Under the pieces are notes generated by a model, which was not told the DNA's origin, searched no databases, and worked only from the letters and a program-made list of their open reading frames with translations. Of a DNA stretch of 18,286 nt, positions 1 to 5,922 are shown in pieces. The position numbers and the translations under genes are program-made. Position 1 is the stretch's first letter; each line of letters starts with the position of its first letter. Source of the DNA: Soonwooa sp. (GTDB lineage Bacteria; Bacteroidota; Bacteroidia; Flavobacteriales; Weeksellaceae); the NCBI RefSeq assembly GCF_030151385.1, contig NZ_JASLDS010000040.1, positions 1-18,286 of the forward strand. Direction: 5' to 3'.

Positions 1-86
1 TCTTTTTCTTCGAACTTTACTATCTCAAAGTGATTGATTAGGTATTCGGGCAGTAATAATTTAAGTAATTCTGTCTCATTTAGCAT
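1..86 (-). CDS. ISAon1-type transposase N-terminal region protein (partial, cut by window edge)
   Basis: Only the first 28 codons are in the window, beginning with ATG at 86-84 and running off the left edge. The visible start is MLNETELLKLLLPEYLINHF, followed by EIVKFEEK. This closely resembles my recollection of the short N-terminal protein of ISAon1-type insertion sequences in Bacteroidota, which usually precedes a separate main transposase ORF. That second ORF would lie further left, outside the window. The family call rests on memory of a short peptide, so it is probable rather than certain. A perfect TAAATTTG box lies only a few bases upstream of the ATG, so the mRNA may be leaderless. 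I could not identify the terminal inverted repeat of the element, which should lie somewhere in the next one or two hundred bases. Confidence 0.65.
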   Translation of the reverse strand, partial: MLNETELLKLLLPEYLINHFEIVKFEEK

Positions 87-90
87 ATCA

Positions 91-98
91 CAAATTTA
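91..98 (-). promoter_or_regulatory. -7 promoter box (TAAATTTG) of the transposase gene
   Basis: Read on the minus strand this is TAAATTTG, an exact match to the Bacteroidota -7 consensus TAnnTTTG, five to six bases upstream of the ATG at 86. No convincing -33 TTTG lies about 20 bases further upstream. The expected transcription start falls on or beside the ATG. Confidence 0.35.
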
Positions 99-166
99 TG
101 CTTTTTTCAAAACCCTCCCCTGGTTTTAGGACTGATCCATAAATTGTAAAAATATTTGTTTAAAGG

Positions 167-198
167 TTTGCTTAATTAAATTATATGTTATACATTTA
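167..198 (+). promoter_or_regulatory. Bacteroidota-type promoter facing the plus strand
   Basis: TTTG at 167-170, a 20-base spacer and TACATTTA at 191-198 match the Bacteroidota sigma pattern (TTTG, about 19-20 bases, TAnnTTTG) with one mismatch in the last base. The spacing equals that of the gcvH promoter and of two of the three rRNA-type promoters in this window. Transcription would start near 203. No protein gene follows on this strand; an intrinsic terminator does, at 265-294. Confidence 0.45.
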
Positions 199-202
199 CC
201 AC

Positions 203-294
203 GCCTTAGAAAAGCAGTAGTGCGAAGCAAAGGCAATAAATTTTTTTTCATCATTTGTGTTTTTAGAATCGTATCCATGATACGATTCTTTTTT
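203..294 (+). ncRNA. Candidate small RNA of about 90 nt (unrecognised)
   Basis: The stretch is bounded by a promoter match whose start would be near 203 and a perfect intrinsic terminator at 265-294. It has no usable reading frame. The predicted 5' end can form a stem: GCCTT at 203-207 pairs with AAGGC at 230-234, with a weak inner GCA/TGC pair (214-216 with 221-223). A run of eight T follows at 241-248, then the terminator hairpin. The 3' end overlaps the last codon region of the convergent DUF3810 gene by a few bases. I know no named RNA family that fits. It could instead be the remnant leader of a gene lost when the neighbouring insertion sequence arrived, or a barrier to antisense transcription. 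Confidence 0.35.
265..294 (+). terminator. Intrinsic terminator, plus strand
   Basis: AGAATCGTAT (265-274) pairs perfectly with ATACGATTCT (280-289) around a five-base loop, and T continues to 294. The T run follows the hairpin only on the plus strand. On the minus strand the hairpin is followed by AAAAAC, so it is not a standard terminator for the DUF3810 gene that ends here. Confidence 0.7.
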
Positions 295-1351
295 ATGCTT
301 CATAGTAGAGTAGAAGGTAGATAAAATAGCTGTACGTAATACTTCCGTCTTGTCTATTGGATTTTAGAAATAGGTCATTAGTCCAACCAAAGAAATCTCC
401 TAGCCAACTTTCATTTTTTTGTCTAAAAGCGATTTCATTTTCTCTATCTTTTTTCATTTTTGGAGAGTATTGAGACAAGATTTGGTTAACCCATTTTGGA
501 TCAGATTGCTGGATACTTCCTAAAATGTTTTTTAAAGCATATAATTTCGCCGAATACTCCAAATCCTTGTCGTTAGAATGTATGCAGCTTAAAAAGCCTA
601 TAAAGCTCGCTTCCTGCTCGCGTGCATAGCCGAGTTGATGCGCCGCTTCGTGTGAAAGTGTGAAGGCTTTATTGTTGTCAGGAACATTTGCATCATATTG
701 CGCTTCTGCAGTGAATGGATTGTAATATCCCAAGATGCCTGTTAAGCTCATTACTTTGCCATAAAGACTTGGTTTGATGTCAATGACTTTTGTTGTCGGT
801 TTAGTATTGAATTTTAATGGTATTTGCGATTGGGATTCAATAATACTTTTTTTAATGCTTTCGATGTTTTTAATCTCATAGATTCCGTTTTCATCCTCTG
901 GTAAATTTTCTCGAAGAGCAATGCAAGCCTTAAGGTATTTTACAGATAAGGCTTTTAGTTTTTCAATAGGGATTTTGTCGTCAGGATTGACTTTTATAAT
1001 CGGTTTCTGAAAATACATCATGCCCCAAAGAATTTGATATGTAAAATATATTATGTTTACGAATATTAAAATTTTGGTTATTTGAGATTTTAAACCTTTT
1101 TTAAATGACAAATACAGAGTAAATATTAGCCAAAGACTTAAAATGATATAAAAAATATCTCCTACGGAGAAGTTTGACCAAGCGAATATTTTTTGATGAA
1201 TCGACTTTTGCAAATCATAAAAATCTCCGAAAGCTTTTATGATTGTATCTGACTTTGAGAATAGGTAAAAAACAAAAATTTGGGCAAACCAAAGGCCTGC
1301 CCAAATTAATATTTTCTTATTTATAGATGATTTAGTGTGCGCTTGCTTCAT
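293..1351 (-). CDS. DUF3810 membrane protein with HExxH motif
   Basis: This 352-residue protein matches the DUF3810 family, which is common in Bacteroidota and has no established function. Three likely membrane segments lie near residues 13-31, 63-83 and 92-112. A soluble domain follows with the motif SHEAAHQLGYAREQEASF: H234, E235 and H238 form a HExxH zinc-metalloprotease-like site, and Glu246 or Glu248 could be a third ligand. This is the best-conserved part of the family as I recall it. The ATG overlaps the last 20 bases of the upstream transporter gene, in a different frame, so the two are almost certainly translated from one mRNA. It is the last gene of the four-gene minus-strand cluster. 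Peptidase activity is an inference from the motif only; the substrate is unknown. Confidence 0.85.
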   Translation of the reverse strand: MKQAHTKSSINKKILIWAGLWFAQIFVFYLFSKSDTIIKAFGDFYDLQKSIHQKIFAWSNFSVGDIFYIILSLWLIFTLYLSFKKGLKSQITKILIFVNIIYFTYQILWGMMYFQKPIIKVNPDDKIPIEKLKALSVKYLKACIALRENLPEDENGIYEIKNIESIKKSIIESQSQIPLKFNTKPTTKVIDIKPSLYGKVMSLTGILGYYNPFTAEAQYDANVPDNNKAFTLSHEAAHQLGYAREQEASFIGFLSCIHSNDKDLEYSAKLYALKNILGSIQQSDPKWVNQILSQYSPKMKKDRENEIAFRQKNESWLGDFFGWTNDLFLKSNRQDGSITYSYFIYLLLYYEA

Positions 1352-3098
1352 TAGATTCGGTTAATTCTACACCTTGTTTTTTTAGAATTCTAGGTGTAAT
1401 ATAGCCAAAAATTGCCAGATACAAAAAGCAAAGTGCAGGGATGATGTAAGAGAAATGTGTAAAAGTCATTCCAAGAATACCACCTTGCCCAGATGCGCTG
1501 TTGTCGATATCACATATAGCACCTTGTACAAGAGGGATAATACCACCACCAAGAATCATCATAATAAGGAATGAAGATGCTTTACCTGTGTTTTTACCAA
1601 GACCAGCGATTGCTAAGTCGAAAATTGCAGGCCACATAATCGAGCAGAAAAGTCCACCAGATATTAAAAAGTATTTAGCCACATTTTTATCAGGATAGAA
1701 TAACCCGCAGAGCATCATGATGATTCCTGCAACGCCGAAAATCATTAATGTTTTTCCCGCATTTTTGCCTCCGATAAAACTGATTAAAATAAAAATCGCA
1801 ATCCAAATTGGATAGATGTAGAACGAGCTTACATCTTTACCGCTCATGGTGTTTGCAAAAATAATAACGCCAAATGCAATGAAAGGTACTAGGATTTTTA
1901 GAAGTAGATTAACGGCTTTCGTTGTGTTAAATACGTTAATTCCTCCATTCCAGCGCCCAATCATAAGGCTTCCCCAGTATAATGAAATGAAAGGTGCGAT
2001 GTTGTTTTCCAAAACGCTACCAAATTCTCTTGTGTGGAGCAATGCAGGAAGGTTACTGATGATACTAACTTCAACACCAACATATAGGAAAATCGCAATC
2101 ATTCCTAAAACAAGTTGTGGGTATTTTGTAATTCGGAATTTTGCTGAACCTTCGTCAATTAATTTTTCTTCTTCTTTGGCAGGATCTTCGATTTTAGAAA
2201 ATAACATAAAAATCGCCACCAAAATAAATGCAATACCTAAAACCAAAAATGGAACTTTTACGGTGCTAAGTTTTGCTTTTACGAACTCTTTCGGATATAA
2301 TGTGTTAGATGCTTCTTTTTTGATGTCATCCAATTTTTTTGAATAAACATTTAGTTGCTCATCATTTAGATTATTGCCAGTTTCTAATGTAGAAAGTCCT
2401 GTGTTTAATTCAGAAATTTGTGTTTTAACCTTTTGCTCGGTGGTTGCTTTTTCGGTTAAATCAACTTGTCCATCTTTTTCTAAATCAAGAATATTAGTTT
2501 CTAGCTCAGATTTTAATGTTTTGTATTCGTGTACTAAAGTTTGGGTTTTCGTAAGATTGGCAGGTAAAGGCTCGCTTTTATTTCCCGTTCCGAACAACGC
2601 AAGACCAATAAGGATTGGACCAATGGTTGTTCCTAGGGAGTTAATTCCGCCAGCTAAAGTTAGTCTGTGTGCGCCAGTGCTAGCACTTCCCATTTTGATA
2701 GCGAGCGGATTGGCGACAATTTGTTGAACTGAAAAGCCTAAACCAACAATAAATAAAGCTGTTAAGAAAAACCAAAAGTTGGCTGAAGCTGCTGCTGGAA
2801 AGAATAAAAATGCACCAATAGCGGAAATTGTAAGTCCTACAGCTAAGGTTTTTTTGTAACCAAATTTTTGTAGAATATCACTTTTAAGAGAAATAATGAA
2901 AAAGATTACCGAGCCAACAAAATAGGCAACATAGAATGCCCACGCTACTAATTGTGACTGAACTTGAGATAATACAAACCATTTTTTGAAAACGGGGATC
3001 AAGATATCATTACTTGCTGCTACAAAACCCCAAAAGAAGAATACAATAACCAAGGACAAAAATTGTGACCATTTGGTTTGCTCATTATGTTGACTCAT
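1332..3098 (-). CDS. FHS-type (FucP/GluP-like) sugar MFS transporter with helical insertion
   Basis: This is an inner-membrane proton-coupled sugar transporter of the major facilitator superfamily, most like the fucose/glucose/N-acetylglucosamine permeases (FHS family). Family signatures include the N-terminal FFFWGFVAASNDILIPVFKK, NPLAIKMG followed by NSLGTTIGP (residues about 130-161), and a C-terminal SIMWPAIFDLAIAGLG segment (486-501). FucP-like proteins are usually near 430 residues; this one has 588. Much of the excess is a hydrophilic, Lys/Glu-rich stretch at about 172-280, between the fifth and sixth membrane segments, which looks helical or coiled-coil. The substrate cannot be read from sequence. 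The gene lies 28 bases after the acyltransferase and overlaps DUF3810. A sugar kinase is encoded about 1.9 kb away on the other strand, but a functional link is only a guess. Confidence 0.88.
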   Translation of the reverse strand: MSQHNEQTKWSQFLSLVIVFFFWGFVAASNDILIPVFKKWFVLSQVQSQLVAWAFYVAYFVGSVIFFIISLKSDILQKFGYKKTLAVGLTISAIGAFLFFPAAASANFWFFLTALFIVGLGFSVQQIVANPLAIKMGSASTGAHRLTLAGGINSLGTTIGPILIGLALFGTGNKSEPLPANLTKTQTLVHEYKTLKSELETNILDLEKDGQVDLTEKATTEQKVKTQISELNTGLSTLETGNNLNDEQLNVYSKKLDDIKKEASNTLYPKEFVKAKLSTVKVPFLVLGIAFILVAIFMLFSKIEDPAKEEEKLIDEGSAKFRITKYPQLVLGMIAIFLYVGVEVSIISNLPALLHTREFGSVLENNIAPFISLYWGSLMIGRWNGGINVFNTTKAVNLLLKILVPFIAFGVIIFANTMSGKDVSSFYIYPIWIAIFILISFIGGKNAGKTLMIFGVAGIIMMLCGLFYPDKNVAKYFLISGGLFCSIMWPAIFDLAIAGLGKNTGKASSFLIMMILGGGIIPLVQGAICDIDNSASGQGGILGMTFTHFSYIIPALCFLYLAIFGYITPRILKKQGVELTESNEASAH

Positions 3099-3117
3099 TT
3101 AATAAAAATATGTTAAA

Positions 3118-3125
3118 CAAATATA
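3118..3125 (-). promoter_or_regulatory. Possible internal -7 box (TATATTTG) before the transporter gene
   Basis: On the minus strand this is TATATTTG, an exact TAnnTTTG match in the 28-base gap before the transporter ATG. No -33 TTTG is seen at the normal spacing. If used, it would give the transporter and DUF3810 genes their own transcript with a leader of about 15 bases. The region is very AT-rich, so a chance match is possible. Confidence 0.25.
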
Positions 3126-3126
3126 A

Positions 3127-3864
3127 TTATTTATTAATAATATAATACTCGTTCAAAACATTTTTAATATCCTTATACACAGCCGATTTTAGTTCGGACA
3201 TTGATAAGTCTGGTTCGTAAATGCCATTAAAATAAGCTTTCGCACAACCTGGATGTCCTTTTTTATTATTAAATGGAAACATTTCTTTTAGTCCAACAAA
3301 CGTAAAAGAAGCAATAGAAAAATTGTGTTTTGTCGCCAAAATAAATGCGCCATCTTTGAAGTCGTCCAAAATAATGGAAGTGTCGTCTGGTACACCACCT
3401 TCTGGGAAAATGACAATACTGCAACCTTCCTGCATTTTTTCAGCACAACGACGGTAGACATCGGCACGACTTCTGGCGCTATTTCGGTCGACCATAACGC
3501 AAACTCTTTTATAAATGGTTCCGAAAATTGGGATTTTCACCAACTCTTTTTTACCAACAAAACAAAGTGGATGCTTGGGCACCAAAATCAACATCAACAT
3601 AATATCCATAATCGAAGTATGATTGGATACAAATACATATTGTTGGTGTTTGTCGATTTTTTGCTTCGAAAGATTGATACGTTTGTAACGCATGCCCATT
3701 CCGTAATACATGCAATACGCCCAAAGTCGAATAAAGAAGTAGCAATATCGGTAATGACTTTTTCTAAATGATAAAAGGTAAACGGGAAGTCCTATGGTAA
3801 TGGTGAAAACCAAACCAATAATGATCATCCAAATTCGCCAAAGTATATTGAGAAATGCTGTCAT
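3127..3864 (-). CDS. plsC: 1-acyl-sn-glycerol-3-phosphate acyltransferase (PlsC family)
   Basis: This 245-residue membrane enzyme would transfer a fatty acyl group to lysophosphatidic acid, making phosphatidic acid for phospholipid synthesis at the inner membrane. An N-terminal hydrophobic segment (about residues 10-32) is followed by the acyltransferase domain. The catalytic HX4D motif appears as NHTSIMD (His82, Asp87), the substrate-binding motif as FPEGG (153-157), and there is a KKELVKIPIFG block (105-115) typical of the family. The length is normal. The gene starts seven bases after the GtrA-like gene, with a purine-rich AAAGA just before the ATG, so the two are co-transcribed. Acyltransferases of this family can also act on other lysolipids, so the exact substrate is inferred. 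The symbol is a family-level label. Confidence 0.9.
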   Translation of the reverse strand: MTAFLNILWRIWMIIIGLVFTITIGLPVYLLSFRKSHYRYCYFFIRLWAYCMYYGMGMRYKRINLSKQKIDKHQQYVFVSNHTSIMDIMLMLILVPKHPLCFVGKKELVKIPIFGTIYKRVCVMVDRNSARSRADVYRRCAEKMQEGCSIVIFPEGGVPDDTSIILDDFKDGAFILATKHNFSIASFTFVGLKEMFPFNNKKGHPGCAKAYFNGIYEPDLSMSELKSAVYKDIKNVLNEYYIINK

Positions 3865-3871
3865 TCTTTAA

Positions 3872-4330
3872 TTATCCATTAAAAATCACTTTCTTTTTGA
3901 TGCTGTAGTTAAGGACGGAGACAGTTACAATAGCTGCGATTTTACTAATCATCTCTGGTGAGAATGTGAAAATTTTGATGCTAAAATAACTTGTAAATAC
4001 GTAATGGTAGAAAACTTGGAATAATGCCAAACTTAAAATCGTCGAAATAAACGAAACAATCATAAAGTACATAAATTCCTTTTTCTTAGAATATTTTCCG
4101 CGCTCAAATACAAACCAAATACTCAAAAAGTAGTTGGTGAAAATACCGCAAGAAGTTGAAAGAACATTGCTGAGTGGAAATTTGACACCGTATAAATTAT
4201 ACTCCCAAGGAAATGCTTTGGGAAGACTGGTGCTAAATAGCTTGAAGCTGCCAATCTCTACGATGGCGCTCAAACCTCCAGCGATGATAAAAAACAAAAC
4301 TTGTTTTTGTTTTAAAAGTAATTCTTTCAT
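3872..4330 (-). CDS. GtrA-like membrane protein
   Basis: This small, very hydrophobic protein of 152 residues fits the GtrA family, whose members have four membrane helices and are thought to help move polyprenyl-linked sugars across the inner membrane. The N-terminal FFIIAGGLSAIVEIGSFKLF, the central NYFLSIWFVFERGKYSKKKE and the final VLNYSIKKKVIFNG follow the family pattern. No partner glycosyltransferase is in the window. I chose the ATG at 4330. The reading frame could be extended three codons to a TTG at 4339, but that TTG is part of a promoter -7 box (TAAATTTG), so it is unlikely to be translated. This is the first gene of the cluster; the next starts seven bases after its stop. The biological substrate is unknown. 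Confidence 0.8.
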   Translation of the reverse strand: MKELLLKQKQVLFFIIAGGLSAIVEIGSFKLFSTSLPKAFPWEYNLYGVKFPLSNVLSTSCGIFTNYFLSIWFVFERGKYSKKKEFMYFMIVSFISTILSLALFQVFYHYVFTSYFSIKIFTFSPEMISKIAAIVTVSVLNYSIKKKVIFNG

Positions 4331-4336
4331 GCGGTG

Positions 4337-4344
4337 CAAATTTA
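4337..4344 (-). promoter_or_regulatory. -7 promoter box (TAAATTTG) of the four-gene minus-strand cluster
   Basis: Read on the minus strand this is TAAATTTG, an exact TAnnTTTG match ending six bases before the ATG at 4330. The predicted transcript would begin at or next to the start codon. No good -33 element is visible, so the promoter may be weak or may need an activator. Confidence 0.45.
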
Positions 4345-4683
4345 TACTTTTAATGTTAAAATATTAAAACAGATTTCAGAAGTTTAACATAGAAGAAAAT
4401 ATCGTATTGATAAGACTTCTGGAAAAATGACTACTGATAAAGCATTTTTATTACTCAAATTTTAACAAAAAACTATGATAAATAATGGTTTTCAGTGATA
4501 TTGAAAAAGTTGCAAAATGATAATTATTTTAAAAAAGTATTAAAAAATGTTATTTTATTTTGATATTAATGTTATTGATGTATCTTTATTCTAAGAATAT
4601 CGCATTTGTGGATTTGTTTGTGTTTTTAATCTGTAGATGCGCATTATTCCAACAATATATACACAATACAATATTTTGAAATT
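4345..4683. other. AT-rich divergent intergenic region
   Basis: About 340 bases separate the minus-strand cluster from the plus-strand genes. It contains no reading frame with coding character, no tRNA and no clear terminator. It is strongly AT-rich, with many short A and T runs. Besides the promoter candidates listed separately I see no repeat or operator that stands out. Confidence 0.6.
4559..4588 (+). promoter_or_regulatory. Possible promoter of the 85-residue protein gene
   Basis: TTTG at 4559-4562, an 18-base spacer and TATCTTTA at 4581-4588 (one mismatch to TAnnTTTG) fit the Bacteroidota promoter. Transcription would begin near 4593 and leave a leader of about 90 bases before the ATG at 4684. 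The region is AT-rich, so the match is only moderate evidence. Confidence 0.3.
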
Positions 4684-4941
4684 ATGAAAAAACGTCCAAA
4701 TTACCGAAAATTTCAGCCTCAGTTGAAACGGATTGAGGAACTTGAAAAGAATAATTCTACTTTTAAAAGAATCTATTCGGAGTACGAACTAATGTCCGAC
4801 GAATTGTGGGAGCTAGAGAATGACGAGAAAACATCGGTGCCGGACGACTTTATTACTGCTATACAATTGCAAACAGAATACCTAGAAGAAGAAATTAATA
4901 ATTGGCTGACGAATATCACACCAATAGATACGAAAGCCTAA
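4684..4941 (+). CDS. Small charged protein of unknown function
   Basis: The 85-residue product is hydrophilic, rich in Glu, Lys, Asp and Asn, and has no signal peptide or membrane segment, so it should be cytoplasmic. Its sequence suggests two or three amphipathic helices: KFQPQLKRIEELEKNNSTF, then IYSEYELMSDELWELEN, a short PDD turn, and FITAIQLQTEYLEEEINNWL. I recall similar short proteins in other flavobacterial genomes, which supports a real gene, but I know no function for them. It lies 57 bases before the sugar kinase gene on the same strand. There is no Shine-Dalgarno sequence before the ATG, which is normal in this phylum. A role as a protein-binding or regulatory helix bundle would be a guess. 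Confidence 0.75.
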   Translation: MKKRPNYRKFQPQLKRIEELEKNNSTFKRIYSEYELMSDELWELENDEKTSVPDDFITAIQLQTEYLEEEINNWLTNITPIDTKA

Positions 4942-4965
4942 TCTGTTATTTACAGAATAATTTCC

Positions 4966-4973
4966 TACTTTTA
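4966..4973 (+). promoter_or_regulatory. Possible -7 box (TACTTTTA) before the sugar kinase gene
   Basis: TACTTTTA differs from TAnnTTTG only in the last base and resembles the TACTTTTG boxes of the rRNA-type promoters at the right end of the window. No TTTG is found about 20 bases upstream. If used, the leader would be about 20 bases. Confidence 0.25.
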
Positions 4974-4998
4974 CAGGCCTAATTTATTTATAAAATTT

Positions 4999-5865
4999 AT
5001 GATTGCAATTGTAGATGGAGGTTCTACTAAATGCGATTGGGTTATTCTAGAACATGATGGTAAAGAGGTCTTTAAGACAGAAACCATTGGTTTTAATCCC
5101 AATATTATCTCACCAGAACTTATTGCGCCTGAGGTCGAAAATAACAAAGCCTTGATGTCTATTGCTAAAGATATCAAGCATTTGTTTTTTTATGGATCTG
5201 GTTGTGGCGTGCCCAAAAACCGTGAAATTGTACAACGTGAACTAAGTAAAGTATTTACCAGTGCTTATGTCACGGCAAAGGAAGATCTTGTTGCGGCAGC
5301 TTATGCAGCGTATCGTGGTCATCCAGAGATTGTATGTATTTTGGGAACGGGTTCCAATTCTTGCTATTTTGATGGGGAATCTTTGAAAACCGAATTGCCA
5401 TCATTAGGCTTTTTGATCGGTGACGAAGGCAGCGGCAGCTCTCTTGGTAAGCAGTTGGTACGTCATTTCTTTATGAAAAAATTACCTCCAGATTTGCATC
5501 AACAATTTGCCGAAATCTATCAACTTAATATAGAGGATTTGTTACAGAATATGTACCATAATCCACGTGTTAATGCTTATTTTGCAGACTTTACAAGGTT
5601 TATTGTTGACCGAAAGACACATCCATATTTTCAACAATTCGTATATAAAGAACTTCGAAATTTTTTAGAATTTCAGGTGCTTCCTTATAAAGAATGTCGT
5701 AGCAGCGAGCTTAACTTCATCGGATCAATCGCGTATTTTTTCGAAGATATATTAAGAGCAGCTGCGGCAGAGTTTCATTTTACGGTGGGCGATATTGTAC
5801 AACGTCCAATTGAGAACCTTGTTAACTACCACCGTGACTATATTTTGCCAAAACTTTTACCCTAA
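4999..5865 (+). CDS. BadF/BadG/BcrA/BcrD-type ATPase, probable N-acetylglucosamine kinase
   Basis: This 288-residue cytoplasmic protein has the actin-like (ASKHA) sugar kinase fold. The first phosphate-binding loop is DGGSTKCDW (residues 6-14), KEDLVAAA contains the likely catalytic Asp96, the second phosphate loop is LGTGSNSC (115-122), and GFLIGDEGSGSSLG (137-150) is the adenosine-side motif. In Bacteroidota this subgroup is commonly annotated as N-acetylglucosamine kinase, which would phosphorylate amino sugar salvaged from peptidoglycan or chitin to the 6-phosphate. That substrate comes from family knowledge, not from a residue I can point to. The length is typical and all key motifs are present. 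The malic enzyme gene follows after 57 bases on the same strand. Glucosamine or another hexose remains possible as substrate. Confidence 0.82.
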   Translation: MIAIVDGGSTKCDWVILEHDGKEVFKTETIGFNPNIISPELIAPEVENNKALMSIAKDIKHLFFYGSGCGVPKNREIVQRELSKVFTSAYVTAKEDLVAAAYAAYRGHPEIVCILGTGSNSCYFDGESLKTELPSLGFLIGDEGSGSSLGKQLVRHFFMKKLPPDLHQQFAEIYQLNIEDLLQNMYHNPRVNAYFADFTRFIVDRKTHPYFQQFVYKELRNFLEFQVLPYKECRSSELNFIGSIAYFFEDILRAAAAEFHFTVGDIVQRPIENLVNYHRDYILPKLLP

Positions 5866-5870
5866 GTTTG
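5863..5870 (+). promoter_or_regulatory. -7 box (TAAGTTTG) overlapping the kinase stop codon, for maeB
   Basis: TAAGTTTG matches TAnnTTTG exactly and includes the TAA stop of the kinase gene. A TTTG lies at 5844-5847, but the spacer is only 15 bases, shorter than usual. It could drive the malic enzyme gene separately with a leader of about 48 bases. Confidence 0.35.
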
Positions 5871-5896
5871 GCTTAAATAATATTTGTAGAAGGGAA

Positions 5897-5916
5897 TTTT
5901 TTAATTAATTAAAAAA
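5897..5916. repeat. Perfect AT-only palindrome before maeB
   Basis: Six T, AATTAATT and six A form a 20-base sequence identical to its own reverse complement, ending six bases before the maeB ATG at 5923. It could be a protein-binding site or a weak RNA hairpin near the ribosome site. In an AT-rich leader it could also be chance. Confidence 0.4.
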
Positions 5917-5922
5917 ATTAGA

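Noticed and set aside
265..294. Terminator of the minus-strand DUF3810 cluster
   Set aside because: On the minus strand the hairpin is followed by an A-rich tract, not by T, so it does not fit an intrinsic terminator in that direction.
1846..2346. Long plus-strand open frame (166 codons) inside the transporter gene
   Set aside because: It lies wholly antisense to a well-supported MFS transporter, and its product shows no family features. The composition of the transporter gene explains it.
3325..3771. Plus-strand open frame of 148 codons opposite the acyltransferase gene
   Set aside because: The minus-strand frame carries intact HX4D and FPEGG motifs; the opposite frame has a His/Asn-rich, featureless product.
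4337..4339. TTG as an upstream start for the GtrA-like gene (three extra residues)
   Set aside because: It is part of a perfect TAAATTTG -7 box, and transcription should begin downstream of it; the ATG at 4330 is preferred.
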